A stretch of 64,000 nucleotides of DNA from Geobacillus vulcani PSS1 (GTDB lineage Bacteria; Bacillota; Bacilli; Bacillales; Anoxybacillaceae): NCBI RefSeq assembly GCF_000733845.1, contig NZ_JPOI01000001.1:2605001-2669000 (forward strand). Direction: 5' to 3'. Shown one piece after another: positions 23,258 through 32,118 of this stretch. A program made the position numbers and the translations under genes. Each line of letters starts with the position of its first letter. The stretch's first letter is position 1. A model generated the notes under the pieces. It did no database searches, was not told where the DNA came from, and saw only the letters and a list, made by a program, of their open reading frames with translations.

Positions 23258-25414
23258 ATGAAAGTCATTATTGCGGAAAAACCGGACCAAGGGGCGACGC
23301 TCGCCTCGATTTTTCAGACGAAAAAACGGCAAGGATATATCGAAATTTTGCCGAATGACTTGTTTCCGGATGGGGCGTATATGACATGGGCGATCGGGCA
23401 TTTGTTCCAGCTCGCCCCGCCCGAGCGGTACCGCCCGGAGTGGAAACGGTGGACGCTCAACACGTTGCCGATCGTCCCGGAACGGTTCGAGTATGAGATC
23501 GAAAAAGCGAAGGCGAAACAGTTTCAAGTGATTAAGGAGTTGCTGCGGAAGCCGGAAGTGACGGAAATCATCCATGCGGGAGACGCCGGGCGCGAGGGGG
23601 AGCTCATTGTACGCAACGTGATCCGCCTGAGCGGCGTTAACAAGCCGATCAGGCGGCTTTGGCTGTCATCGTTGACCCCGAAGGCCATCGAAGAAGGGTT
23701 TCGCCGTTTGCTTGACGAGCGAACGACGCGTCCGCTCTATGAAGAAGCGTACGCCCGCGCCTGCGCGGATTGGCTCGTCGGCATGAACGCTTCGCGCGTG
23801 TACAGCCTGTTGCTGAAAGAGCGCGGGATGAACGATGTGTTCTCCGTCGGGCGCGTGCAGACGCCGACCTTGGCTCTTATTGTCCGGCGCGAGCGGGAAA
23901 TCGAGCAGTTCCGCTCGGAGCCGTTTTGGGAAGTCGTCGCTTCGTTTGTCATCGGCGACAAGCGCTACGAAGGAAAATGGACGAATGAAAACGGTCAAAC
24001 GCGTCTCAAGGACGAGGAGATGGCGAAACAAATCGCGGCCTTTTGCCAAGGAAAACGAGCGGAAGTCGCCGACGTCCGCACCGAGCGGAAAACGTATCAG
24101 CCGCCGCTGTTGTTCAACCTATCGACGCTGCAGGCGACAGCGAACAAGCTGTACCGCTTCTCGCCGAAAAAAACGCTCGATGTGCTGCAATCGCTCTATC
24201 AAAAAGGAATCGTTTCGTACCCGCGTTCGGATTCGATGCATGTGACTAGGGGAGAGGCGGAAACGTTCCCGGCCATTTTGCAAAAACTGTCGTCGTTTCC
24301 GGCGTACGCTTCGTATTTTCCGCTGCCGCGGCCGTCGATTTTACAGAATAAACGTTATGTAAACGAGAAAAAAGTGACCGACCACTACGCGATCATCCCG
24401 ACGGAACAGGTCGTTGACCCGGAGAAGCTGTCGGCCGACGAGCGGAACGTGTACGATTTAGTCGTCCGCCGCTTGATCGCCGCCCACCACCAGGCGGCGG
24501 TCATGGATTATACGACCGTCACGACGTTGGTTGACGGTCGGGCTCGCTTCGTTTCCAAAGGAAGGAAGGTCGTTGAGGAGGGGTGGCGCACCGTCATCCG
24601 TCCGCATGAGGAGGAGAAAGACGCGGTGCTGCCCCCGCTCGAGCGGGGCGAAGCGGGAGAGGCGGCCGCTGTCAAGGTGAAAGAAGGGAAAACCGAGCCG
24701 CCGAAACGGTATACGGAAGGCGAACTCATCACCTTGATGAAAACGGCGGGAACATTTTTGGACGATGAGGAGCTGGAAAAAGTGCTCGCCAAAACGGAAG
24801 GGCTCGGCACGGAAGCGACAAGGGCGGCGATCATTACGATGCTGAAGGAACGGAAATACATTGAAGTAAAAAATAACCTCGTCTATCCGACGGACAAGGC
24901 GAAAGTATTGATCGAGGCGCTTGGCGGCACGATTCTCGCCTCGCCGGAAATGACAGCGAAATGGGAGCAGCGCCTAAGCGAAATCGGTGAAGGAGCGGCC
25001 TCGCCCGCCGCGTTTATGGAACAGGTGAAAAAGCTGGCGCAAAAAGTGGTCGCTGACGCCATCGCCGCCGCCCCAGCTTGGAATTTCAACGGGGTCGACA
25101 CCGCCTCGATCCAGCGGACGAGAACGAAAAAAACGATCGGTGAGAAGCTCGGGCCGTGCCCGCTTTGCGGAGGGACCGTCATCGACAAAGGAACGTTGTA
25201 CGGCTGCGACCAGTACGCGAAAACAAAATGCTCGTTTACGATCGCCAAACGCATTCTCGGCAAATCGATTTCGGCGGCCAATGTGAAAAAGCTGCTGGCA
25301 AAAGGAAAAACCAATGTCATTAAAGGATTCAAAAAAGGCGGAAAAACGTTTGACGCTGTCCTTGTGTGGAATGAAAACGAGAAGAAATTGTCGTTTCAGT
25401 TTCCGAAGCGGTGA
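23258..25414 (+). CDS. topB: DNA topoisomerase III
   Basis: A type IA topoisomerase that cuts one DNA strand and decatenates replication or recombination intermediates. It has 718 residues, close to B. subtilis TopB. The Toprim domain starts IIAEKPDQG and holds GDAGREGELIVRN (acidic metal ligands). The active Tyr is in IVSYPRSDSMHV (about 324-335). A zinc ribbon-like segment, CPLCGG...GCDQYAKTKC, lies at about 635-660, followed by a basic tail. The start has GGGGAGAAGCCG upstream. It follows the aldo/keto reductase closely and ends before a terminator. Confidence 0.95.
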   Translation: MKVIIAEKPDQGATLASIFQTKKRQGYIEILPNDLFPDGAYMTWAIGHLFQLAPPERYRPEWKRWTLNTLPIVPERFEYEIEKAKAKQFQVIKELLRKPEVTEIIHAGDAGREGELIVRNVIRLSGVNKPIRRLWLSSLTPKAIEEGFRRLLDERTTRPLYEEAYARACADWLVGMNASRVYSLLLKERGMNDVFSVGRVQTPTLALIVRREREIEQFRSEPFWEVVASFVIGDKRYEGKWTNENGQTRLKDEEMAKQIAAFCQGKRAEVADVRTERKTYQPPLLFNLSTLQATANKLYRFSPKKTLDVLQSLYQKGIVSYPRSDSMHVTRGEAETFPAILQKLSSFPAYASYFPLPRPSILQNKRYVNEKKVTDHYAIIPTEQVVDPEKLSADERNVYDLVVRRLIAAHHQAAVMDYTTVTTLVDGRARFVSKGRKVVEEGWRTVIRPHEEEKDAVLPPLERGEAGEAAAVKVKEGKTEPPKRYTEGELITLMKTAGTFLDDEELEKVLAKTEGLGTEATRAAIITMLKERKYIEVKNNLVYPTDKAKVLIEALGGTILASPEMTAKWEQRLSEIGEGAASPAAFMEQVKKLAQKVVADAIAAAPAWNFNGVDTASIQRTRTKKTIGEKLGPCPLCGGTVIDKGTLYGCDQYAKTKCSFTIAKRILGKSISAANVKKLLAKGKTNVIKGFKKGGKTFDAVLVWNENEKKLSFQFPKR

Positions 25415-25455
25415 TGAAGGCAATAGAGGAAGTAGGGGGCGGGGCGCTTGGTGCA

Positions 25456-25491
25456 AGGGCGGACCGATGGCGTCCCGCCTTTTTTGCCGGT
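25456..25491 (+). terminator. Terminator after topB
   Basis: GGCGGAC...GTCCCGCC with one bulged C, followed by six T, overlapping the end of the convergent acetyltransferase gene. Confidence 0.65.
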
Positions 25492-25934
25492 TACTCCGTT
25501 TGCGGCTCTTGAATCCGTTCCATCAGCCGCTCCGGCTCGCTTGGCGCGGCAAAACCGAACCGCTCATACAATCCGTGCGCGTCTTTGGTCGCGAGCATCA
25601 CCTTGCGGACCGCGGCGACATCAGGATGGGCGAGCACGCATGACAACAGCCATTTCCCGAGCCCATGCCCGCGGTATGCTTCATCGATGAACACGTCGCA
25701 GAGATAGGCGAATGTCGCCCCATCGGTGATGACGCGCGCCATGCCGATTTGTGCCTCTTCATGAAAAAGAGAAAAGCAAAGCGAATGGTCGAGCGATTTG
25801 ACGATCGTTTCCCGGCTGCGCTCATTCGCCCAATACGAGCGAGCGAGAAAGCCGTATACGCGCTCAAGCTGCACGCGACGGCGGTCCGTTGTCACGGTAA
25901 ACGGTCCGTTTTGGTAGTCGATGATCGTCCACAT
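25491..25934 (-). CDS. GNAT family N-acetyltransferase
   Basis: A 147-residue GNAT acetyltransferase. The acetyl-CoA loop is YRGHGLGKWLLSCV (about 86-99), and the C-terminal motif AHGLYERFGFAAP includes the usual Tyr-x-x-x-Gly-Phe. AAAAAGGAGGCC before the ATG is a strong ribosome site. It is a single gene, convergent to topB. The acceptor (amine of a small molecule, antibiotic or protein) cannot be predicted. Confidence 0.85.
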   Translation of the reverse strand: MWTIIDYQNGPFTVTTDRRRVQLERVYGFLARSYWANERSRETIVKSLDHSLCFSLFHEEAQIGMARVITDGATFAYLCDVFIDEAYRGHGLGKWLLSCVLAHPDVAAVRKVMLATKDAHGLYERFGFAAPSEPERLMERIQEPQTE

Positions 25935-26052
25935 GATCCGGCCTCCTTTTTCATAAATGATACACCGAATCGGATCAGATGGAAACGATTTCGTTTTTAA
26001 ACAATAATAATATTATGTAAACTAAAATCCCGGCCGTCTCCCTGAAGGCTAG

Positions 26053-26934
26053 TCAATAGTCGGGCGGCCGGCGGCAAGCAGCGATGCGAGCTGGGCGGTC
26101 GGGATAGTCGGTAAAGATCCCGTCCACGCCCATGGCGCATAGGCGCGCCAGATCGTGCGGCGCATTGACGGTATAGACGTGGACGATGAGCCCGCGGCGA
26201 TGGGCGGCGCGCACTCGCTCTTTGGTGACGGCCGAAAGCGGCAAGCCGATGCCATCGGCGTAGGAGGCGATTTGTCTCAGCCGTTGATCGTTCCAATGTT
26301 GCGCTTCTCTTCCGTCGATCAATTGAATGAGCGGAATGCCGCGCGGAATGAGCCGGCGCAGCGCCTCGAGGCTTTTTGGGGAAAACGATTGAAACATGAC
26401 GCGGTCGGGGCGCAACATGTGATGGCTTTGCAGCAGGTGCGCGACGGCCTTTTCGATGCCGGGCTGTTTCGTTTCGATGTACAACGGGGCTTCCACACGC
26501 TCCGCTTTCAACATCTGAATGACCTCATCAAGCGTCGGGACGCGCTCGCCGGCAAAGCGCGGAGCAAACCACGCCCCAGCATCCAACTTTTTGAGCTCAC
26601 GAATTGAAAAATCGCTGACCTGCCATGGCGATCGGCGCGGATAGACCGTTTCGGCGTTTGTCGTCCGGACGAGTGTGGCATCATGCAAAGCAACGAGCTT
26701 CCCGTCTCGGGTTGCCCGCACATCGACTTCGATATAGTCCGCCTGCATGCGGGCGGCGAGGCGGTAGGACGTGAGCGTATGCTCCGGCGCGTGTCCGGAT
26801 GCGCCGCGGTGAGCGATGATGATCGGTTTCGGCGCGACGGACGGCTGTGCAGCGGTTGATGCGGCGAGGCCGAGCGGCAGGCACAATAACAACAACACAT
26901 GAGGCCATTGGCGGAGGGCGGCGATTCGGCGCAA
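26053..26934 (-). CDS. glpQ: Exported glycerophosphodiester phosphodiesterase
   Basis: Hydrolyses glycerophosphodiesters to glycerol-3-phosphate and an alcohol. It has 293 residues with an N-terminal hydrophobic signal (WPHVLLLLCLPLGLAASTAAQ) and a GDPD TIM-barrel: IIAHRGASGHAPEHTLTSY with the catalytic His and Glu, IEVDVRATRDGKLVALHD with the metal ligands and second His, and the ending GVDGIFTDYPD. The start is a TTG at 26934 with AAAGGGGGGG upstream. It stands alone. Export suggests scavenging of phospholipid head groups or teichoic acid fragments. Confidence 0.88.
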   Translation of the reverse strand: MRRIAALRQWPHVLLLLCLPLGLAASTAAQPSVAPKPIIIAHRGASGHAPEHTLTSYRLAARMQADYIEVDVRATRDGKLVALHDATLVRTTNAETVYPRRSPWQVSDFSIRELKKLDAGAWFAPRFAGERVPTLDEVIQMLKAERVEAPLYIETKQPGIEKAVAHLLQSHHMLRPDRVMFQSFSPKSLEALRRLIPRGIPLIQLIDGREAQHWNDQRLRQIASYADGIGLPLSAVTKERVRAAHRRGLIVHVYTVNAPHDLARLCAMGVDGIFTDYPDRPARIAACRRPPDY

Positions 26935-27108
26935 CGTCGTTCCCCCCCTTTCTGTTTTGCATCATAATGCCCGGATGCGGCAGTTGCAAAGAGTTGGTTA
27001 AAACGTGCGGAAAATGCATCTGTATTTTGCCGCATGCAGAAAAATGATATTCGTTTTTTGCGCATAAAGAGCCGATTGGTGCTCCATACTATAAATGGCA
27101 ATCAACGT

Positions 27109-27180
27109 TGGGCTATAGCCAAGCGGCAAGGCAACGGACTTTGACTCCGTGATGCGCTCGTTCGAATCCAGCTAGCCCAG
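27109..27180 (+). tRNA. trnQ: tRNA-Gln (anticodon TTG)
   Basis: A complete cloverleaf: acceptor TGGGCTA pairs with TAGCCCA, the anticodon stem is ACGGA/TCCGT with loop CTTTGAC (anticodon TTG, glutamine), and the T-arm contains GTTCGAATC. The 3' CCA is not encoded. It stands alone rather than in a tRNA array. Confidence 0.95.
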
Positions 27181-27422
27181 CTGAGGCCGGATGGGGCGGC
27201 ATTCGCCACGTAGCCGGCAGGCAGAAACGGCTTCCGCCATGTCGTGCGGGGCCGTTTTTTCGTTCGCCGGACAGCGGGAACGAGCAAATACTTTCAACGT
27301 CCGGTTGTTTAGCAAGACTCCACATCCGATTTTCGAATATAAACAGCGCCGCAAAAAAAAGCGTAGTCGGCAGGACTTTGGCGAATGGCGGCGAATGCAA
27401 AAAGGGAAAGGGGAGAGCGACA

Positions 27423-27908
27423 ATGAAAACAGCCGATTTATGCGATGAATTTTTAGACGAGCTGCAAGTATGCGAGGTGCCGTTCCAATCATATGGCGGA
27501 AAACAGATGTTTTCCGGGCCGATTGCGACGGTCGACGTGTTTGAGGACAACGTGCTTGTCCGGGAAGCGCTCGAGACCGTTCCAGCGGGGACGGTGCTTG
27601 TCATTGACGGAAAAGGGTCGCGCCGCGCCGCGCTATTAGGCGACCGGCTGGCGCAAATCGCTTGCGAGAGGGGGCTTGCTGGCGTCATCATCCACGGCTG
27701 CATCCGCGATTCAGCGGAAATTGGCGCCATGCCGATTGGAGTAATGGCGATCGGCACATGTCCCGTGAAAAGCAAAAAAGAAGGAAAAGGCGCCCGCGAC
27801 GTTGTGCTCGAGTTTGGCGGCGTGCGCTGGGAGCCGGGCGCATACGTGTACGCCGATGCGGACGGCGTTGTCGTCGCGCGCGAAGATTTGTCAGTCAAAA
27901 ATGGTTGA
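27423..27908 (+). CDS. rraA: RraA-family protein (HMG aldolase-like)
   Basis: A 161-residue member of the RraA/MenG-like family. Enterobacterial RraA inhibits RNase E; other members are class II 4-hydroxy-4-methyl-2-oxoglutarate or oxaloacetate-type aldolases. Signatures are TADLCDEF at the N-terminus, GKGSRRAALLGDRLA, GVIIHGCIRDSAEIG, and DADGVVVA near the end, which keep the Mg-binding and catalytic residues of the aldolase type. Bacilli lack a canonical RNase E, so aldolase activity or another role is more likely than RNase inhibition. The ATG at 27423 follows AAAGGGGAGAGCG. Confidence 0.85.
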   Translation: MKTADLCDEFLDELQVCEVPFQSYGGKQMFSGPIATVDVFEDNVLVREALETVPAGTVLVIDGKGSRRAALLGDRLAQIACERGLAGVIIHGCIRDSAEIGAMPIGVMAIGTCPVKSKKEGKGARDVVLEFGGVRWEPGAYVYADADGVVVAREDLSVKNG

Positions 27909-27978
27909 CGGACGCCCCTAGGTTGTACTACGATGAAAACGGATGCTTGTTCCATGACAGTGTAGATATGGCGAAGAA

Positions 27979-28150
27979 CAAACAAGGTGCCTAAGCCTGC
28001 TTAGGGGCTTGGGTGAAAAGGGAAGCCCGGTGAAAATCCGGCACGGTGCCCGCCACTGTGATGGGGAGCTTTGCGGCAGCAAGTCACTGAAGGATGCTTC
28101 GGGAAGACGCCGCCAAGCGATGATCCTAAGTCAGGAGACCTGCCTTGTTT
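27979..28150 (+). ncRNA. Cobalamin (AdoCbl) riboswitch
   Basis: A full B12 riboswitch aptamer. P1 forms between AACAAGG (about 27981-27987) and CCTTGTT (28143-28149). The core blocks GGGAAGCCCGGTGAAAATCC and GGCACGGTGCCCGCCACTGT, AAGTCACTG, GGGAAG and the closing AGTCAGGAGACCTGCC are all present. It leads the entire cobalamin operon, so coenzyme B12 should switch the operon off through the downstream terminator. Confidence 0.95.
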
Positions 28151-28251
28151 GGATCGGACGGATGCCTACGGGACTATAGGCAGACGTGCGGGAGAATGAT
28201 GGCTGCATAAGGCCTGTTTGGGTCGTTTATGACTTTTGTATACATTTTTCT

Positions 28252-28278
28252 GCACCTCTGCTGTAGAGGTGCTTTTTC
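28252..28278 (+). terminator. Riboswitch-controlled terminator
   Basis: GCACCTCT/AGAGGTGC with a five-base loop, followed by TTTTTCTTTT, about 100 bases after the aptamer and before cbiW. A second hairpin, TGCCTA/TAGGCA at 28163-28182, lies between and may take part in switching. Confidence 0.85.
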
Positions 28279-28345
28279 TTTTGCCTGAAACCTGCCCGTC
28301 TGTCTGCATCTGAATTCTATCATTCTAGCCAAAAGGGGGGATTCG

Positions 28346-28720
28346 ATGGCGACGTGGGACTTAACAGGGATGAAACACCATGTGTTCATTTGCAACGGGG
28401 GGACGTGCCTCCGTCATGGCGGGGATGACGTCACGTTGGCGGTCCGTGAAGAGATCACCCGCCTCGGGCTGGATGACCTCGTTCATACGACACGAACGCG
28501 CTGCAACGGCCGCTGCCAGGACGCGTGCGTGATGATCGTCTACCCGGACGGCATCTGGTACCGGCAGATGACGCCGGAGAAGGCAAAAGAGGTCATCCAT
28601 CGCCATTTGCAAAGCGGCGAGCTGCTTCGTACATGGGCGACGTATGAATATTGTGAAGACGGGTTGGCCCGTCTTGACGGGACGGAGTCGGTTATTGGCA
28701 TTCAAAAGAGGAGGATGTAA
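28346..28720 (+). CDS. cbiW: CbiW-type [2Fe-2S] ferredoxin-like protein
   Basis: First gene of the B12 operon, 124 residues. It has a thioredoxin-like [2Fe-2S] ferredoxin pattern: Cys-x-x-x-x-Cys in FICNGGTC (about 15-22) and Cys-x-x-x-Cys in CNGRCQDAC (about 53-61). The Bacillus megaterium cobI operon starts with the same type of gene (cbiW), whose product is thought to supply electrons to a pathway enzyme. AAAGGGGGG is the ribosome site. The last base of the stop codon is the first base of the permease ATG, showing tight coupling. Confidence 0.82.
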   Translation: MATWDLTGMKHHVFICNGGTCLRHGGDDVTLAVREEITRLGLDDLVHTTRTRCNGRCQDACVMIVYPDGIWYRQMTPEKAKEVIHRHLQSGELLRTWATYEYCEDGLARLDGTESVIGIQKRRM

Positions 28721-29430
28721 TGATGGAATGGGCGAGTTATGCAATGTTAGCGATATTTCTCGGCATGCGTCATGGGATGGACAGCGACCATGTTGCGGCC
28801 ATTGCGGATATGGTCGGAAGCGAGTCGCGGCGAAGACAGCAGTTGGCACTCGGAATCATGTACGCTATTGGACACGGAGCGATCGTGTTTGTCATGGGGA
28901 TGGCGGCACTCGTAGTTGGTGCTCGGCTTCCCGAGTCGTCAGCCGCCGCCATTGAGCTCTTAGTTGGTGGTACGCTTGTGCTGCTTGGCGGGATGATGCT
29001 TTTTTCTCTTTTTCGGCGGGGTGAGGTGAAAAGCCGGTTTCAGCTCCTTTATGAGTTCGGCTATACGGTTACTCGATGGTTGCGGGGAGGGAGAGAAAGG
29101 GGCAGTTGCCGTCCTTTTTCGCATGTTGGTTGGGCTGGCGCCTTGATCATCGGCATCATTCATGGCATTGGCGTCGAAAGCCCGACCCAGCTAGCCATTA
29201 TCACCCGCGCAGCCGGAAAAGTGCATGTGAGCGCCGCTGCCCTTCAGCTTGGGCTGTTTGTCGCCGGCCTGCTCATGGCGACGATGGCCACAGCGGCTGG
29301 ATTATCATGGGGATTTTGGAAAGCAAAACAACGGGAACGGCTGTTTTATGTCCTTGGTGCGGTCACAGGGATTTACAGCATATGGTTAGGGATGTCGATG
29401 ATAATCGAGATATGGAGAGGGGGGCTGTAA
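28720..29430 (+). CDS. NiCoT-family cobalt transporter
   Basis: An inner membrane permease of 236 residues from the NiCoT (HoxN/NixA/NhlF) family. The metal-selecting signature RHGMDSDHVAAIADM lies in the second hydrophobic segment (about 17-31), and GIIHGIGVESPTQL holds the second conserved motif. About six membrane segments are visible, fewer than in HoxN, so it may be a short variant. Because it sits under a B12 riboswitch between cbiW and cbiH60, cobalt rather than nickel is the likely cargo, feeding the CbiX chelatase. Two adjacent ATGs (28720, 28723) share the GGAGG site. Confidence 0.85.
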   Translation: MMEWASYAMLAIFLGMRHGMDSDHVAAIADMVGSESRRRQQLALGIMYAIGHGAIVFVMGMAALVVGARLPESSAAAIELLVGGTLVLLGGMMLFSLFRRGEVKSRFQLLYEFGYTVTRWLRGGRERGSCRPFSHVGWAGALIIGIIHGIGVESPTQLAIITRAAGKVHVSAAALQLGLFVAGLLMATMATAAGLSWGFWKAKQRERLFYVLGAVTGIYSIWLGMSMIIEIWRGGL

Positions 29431-29431
29431 A

Positions 29432-31228
29432 GTGAGCGGCAAACTGCTCATTGTCGGCTTCGGCCCAGGCAGTGTTGACCATATGACGAAGCGGGCCCGC
29501 GAAGCGATTGAAGAAAGCGACGTCATCATCGGCTATAAAACGTACATCGAACTGGTGCGCGACTTGATTGTTGGCAAGGAAATCATCAGCACCGGCATGA
29601 CCGAAGAGGTGAGCCGCGCTCAAGCGGCGGTGAAATGGGCGGAGCGCGGCAAAACGGTCGCCGTCATTTCCAGCGGTGACGCCGGGCTGTACGGCATGGC
29701 CGGGCTCGTCTACGAAGTGCTGATTGAAAAAGGCTGGACGAAAGACGATCCGATTCAAGTGGAAGTCATCCCGGGCATTTCCGCCATTCACTCGTGCGCC
29801 GCTTTGCTTGGGGCGCCGATTATGCACGATGCATGCACGATCAGCTTGAGCGACCATTTGACGCCGTGGGAGATGATTGAAAAGCGGCTCGAAGCCGCGG
29901 CGGCGGCCGATTTTGTCATCGCGCTTTACAACCCGAAAAGCGGGCGGCGCACTAGGCAGATTGTGGAAGCGCAGCGCATCCTGCTCCGCCACCGGGCGCC
30001 GACGACACCAGTCGGACTAGTGAAAAGCGCGTACCGTGAGCGGCAGCAGATCGTCCTCACCGACTTGGCGCATATGCTTGACCATGAAATCGGCATGTTG
30101 ACGACGGTCATTATCGGCAATTCGACGACATTCGTTCACGATGGGCTCATGATCACGCCGCGCGGCTACCAGCGCAAGTATCAACTAACCGCGGCCGTCC
30201 AGCCGCTCAAGCCGCATGAGCGGCTGCGCAAAGAAGCGGAGCCGTGGGCGCTTGACCAGACGAGACCGCTGAAAGATGAGGACGAAGGAAGCACGGAGGC
30301 GCCGAGGGCATCAGCGTCGTCCAAGGAGGCTGTCCTCGCCGGGGGCAGTCAGGAGGATCGTGCTTTCACCACCTGGGCCACCGCGGTTCGCCCCTCGGCT
30401 GTTGCCACGGTCGCGAAGGAGGCCGAGCCAACGCCGCCGGCTTCCGTTTTTTCGAATTTTTCCACATCGCTCGCCAACACAGCAGAACGGCAGCCGGCCG
30501 CCGCGTCAAAACGGGTGAAAGAAACAGCCGAAGACGCGCTCGCCGCTTTAGAGAGACGGAAAACAAGACAGACAGCCCCCGTGCTGTTCGAAGCCGCCGT
30601 GAGTCCGGGCGTGGCCAATAAACAGTTCACTCCGGAACAGCTCATGGTGCTCGCGGAAGTGGTAGGGCCGGATGGAAAAATGACCTACACACCCGATCAT
30701 TATATGAAAATCGAACGGGTGACGGAAGATCCGGATGGACTGATCGCCCGGCTCGAGGCCGCCGGACTGATGGTCATGCCGATCGGTGATGTGCTGACGG
30801 TGAAGGCATGTGATTTTTGCGACGGGGAGAAAAAAGACGCCATTCCGTACGCGGAGGAATTGGCGCGGCGATTGGGCGGCATGGCGTTGCCGAAAGAGTT
30901 GAAGCTCGGCATCAACGGCTGCGGGATGGCGTGCTATGGCGCGGTGCGCGAAGACATCGGGCTTGTGTATCGGAAAGGGAAATTTGATTTGTTTTTGGGT
31001 GGAAAAACGGTCGGCCGCAACGCCCATCCCGGCCAGCTCGTTGCGGAAGGCATTCCTCCGGAGGAGATGGTGGCGGTTGTGACGGACATCATTGAGCAGT
31101 ACAAAGAACACGCCCATCCGAATGAACGATTTCATAAATTTTTTGCCCGTGTGAAACAAATCGGCCGCTTTTCGCACGAAGAGGCCAAGACGGCGACGAT
31201 GATCGAAACGCCGGCATGCGGCGAGTAA
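29432..31228 (+). CDS. cbiH60: CbiH60: precorrin-3B C17-methyltransferase fused to an iron-sulfur domain
   Basis: Carries out ring contraction and C-17 methylation of cobalt-factor III. It has 598 residues: a SAM-dependent CbiH methyltransferase (about 1-245, motifs VGFGPGS and SSGDAGLYGMAG), a low-complexity Ala/Pro/Glu linker (about 250-395), and a C-terminal nitrite/sulfite-reductase-like half-domain. That domain has Cys in CDFCDGEK and NGCGMACYG, able to hold a [4Fe-4S] cluster. This is the B. megaterium CbiH60 architecture, here with a longer linker. The start is GTG, two bases after the permease stop. Confidence 0.92.
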   Translation: MSGKLLIVGFGPGSVDHMTKRAREAIEESDVIIGYKTYIELVRDLIVGKEIISTGMTEEVSRAQAAVKWAERGKTVAVISSGDAGLYGMAGLVYEVLIEKGWTKDDPIQVEVIPGISAIHSCAALLGAPIMHDACTISLSDHLTPWEMIEKRLEAAAAADFVIALYNPKSGRRTRQIVEAQRILLRHRAPTTPVGLVKSAYRERQQIVLTDLAHMLDHEIGMLTTVIIGNSTTFVHDGLMITPRGYQRKYQLTAAVQPLKPHERLRKEAEPWALDQTRPLKDEDEGSTEAPRASASSKEAVLAGGSQEDRAFTTWATAVRPSAVATVAKEAEPTPPASVFSNFSTSLANTAERQPAAASKRVKETAEDALAALERRKTRQTAPVLFEAAVSPGVANKQFTPEQLMVLAEVVGPDGKMTYTPDHYMKIERVTEDPDGLIARLEAAGLMVMPIGDVLTVKACDFCDGEKKDAIPYAEELARRLGGMALPKELKLGINGCGMACYGAVREDIGLVYRKGKFDLFLGGKTVGRNAHPGQLVAEGIPPEEMVAVVTDIIEQYKEHAHPNERFHKFFARVKQIGRFSHEEAKTATMIETPACGE

Positions 31229-31266
31229 CCGTCAGATTGAGCGACACGAAAGAGAGGAGAACGAAC

Positions 31267-32103
31267 ATGAGAGCTATTTTGTTTGTCGGCCATGGAAGCC
31301 GCGACCCGGAAGGGAACGAGCAAGTGGTGCAGTTTGTTGAGCGGCTGCGGCCGCGCCTTGCCGCTTCCTTTCATGTCGAAACGTGCTTCCTTGAATTTGG
31401 CCGTCCGTCGATCGGCGAAGGCATCGAACGCTGCGCGGAAGCTGGGGCAACGGAAGTGGCGGTTCTTCCGCTCATTTTATTGCCGGCTGGTCATTCGAAG
31501 CTGCATATCCCGGCGGAAATCGACGAGGCGAAAGCACGCTACCCGCATATGGTGTTCCGCTACGGCCGCCCCATCGGCGTTCATGAGCAGACGTTTGTGA
31601 TTTTGCGCGAACGATTGCAAGAAATCGGCGAACGGCCGGAGCAGCCGGACGACGGAACGGCGGTCATTTTGCTCGGCCGCGGCGGAAGTGACCCGGATGC
31701 AAACAGCGATTTGTATAAAATCGCGCGCTTGTTTTGGGAACAGACCGATTATGCGCTCATTGAGCCGGCGTTTATGGGCGTGACCACCCCGTCGCTCGAT
31801 GATGCCGTCCGCCGCTGTTTGGCTCTTGGAGCGAAACGGATCGTCATCTTGCCGTATTTTTTGTTCACCGGCGTGCTCATCAAGCGGCTCGAGCGGCAAG
31901 TGGCGCAATACCAAGCTGAGCACTCGCATATCTCATTTGCGCTTGCCGGCTATTTCGGCTTTCATCCGAAGCTGGAGGCGATCGTGCTTGACCGCCTCAA
32001 CGAGGTGCTCGGCCAAGCGGTGGCGATGAATTGCGATGTCTGCCAATATCGGCTGCACGCCGCTCACCATCATCACCACCATCACCACCATCACCATCAT
32101 TAA
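31267..32103 (+). CDS. cbiX: Sirohydrochlorin cobaltochelatase CbiX (long form)
   Basis: Inserts Co2+ into sirohydrochlorin at the start of the anaerobic B12 route. It has 278 residues made of two chelatase half-domains: FVGHGSRDPEGN at the start, with the metal-binding His pair in LLPAGHSKLHIP, and LLGRGGSDPDANSD in the second half. The C-terminus carries Met-Asn-Cys-Asp-Val-Cys (MxCxxC, a proposed [4Fe-4S] site) and then twelve consecutive His. The B. megaterium enzyme has the same two elements. The ATG at 31267 follows GAGAGGAGAACG. Confidence 0.93.
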   Translation: MRAILFVGHGSRDPEGNEQVVQFVERLRPRLAASFHVETCFLEFGRPSIGEGIERCAEAGATEVAVLPLILLPAGHSKLHIPAEIDEAKARYPHMVFRYGRPIGVHEQTFVILRERLQEIGERPEQPDDGTAVILLGRGGSDPDANSDLYKIARLFWEQTDYALIEPAFMGVTTPSLDDAVRRCLALGAKRIVILPYFLFTGVLIKRLERQVAQYQAEHSHISFALAGYFGFHPKLEAIVLDRLNEVLGQAVAMNCDVCQYRLHAAHHHHHHHHHHHH

Positions 32104-32118
32104 AGGGGGAAAGCGTCG

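Noticed and set aside
32060..32100. CACCAT repeats as a microsatellite or CRISPR-like repeat
   Set aside because: They simply encode the His12 tail of CbiX. No CRISPR array was seen anywhere in the window.
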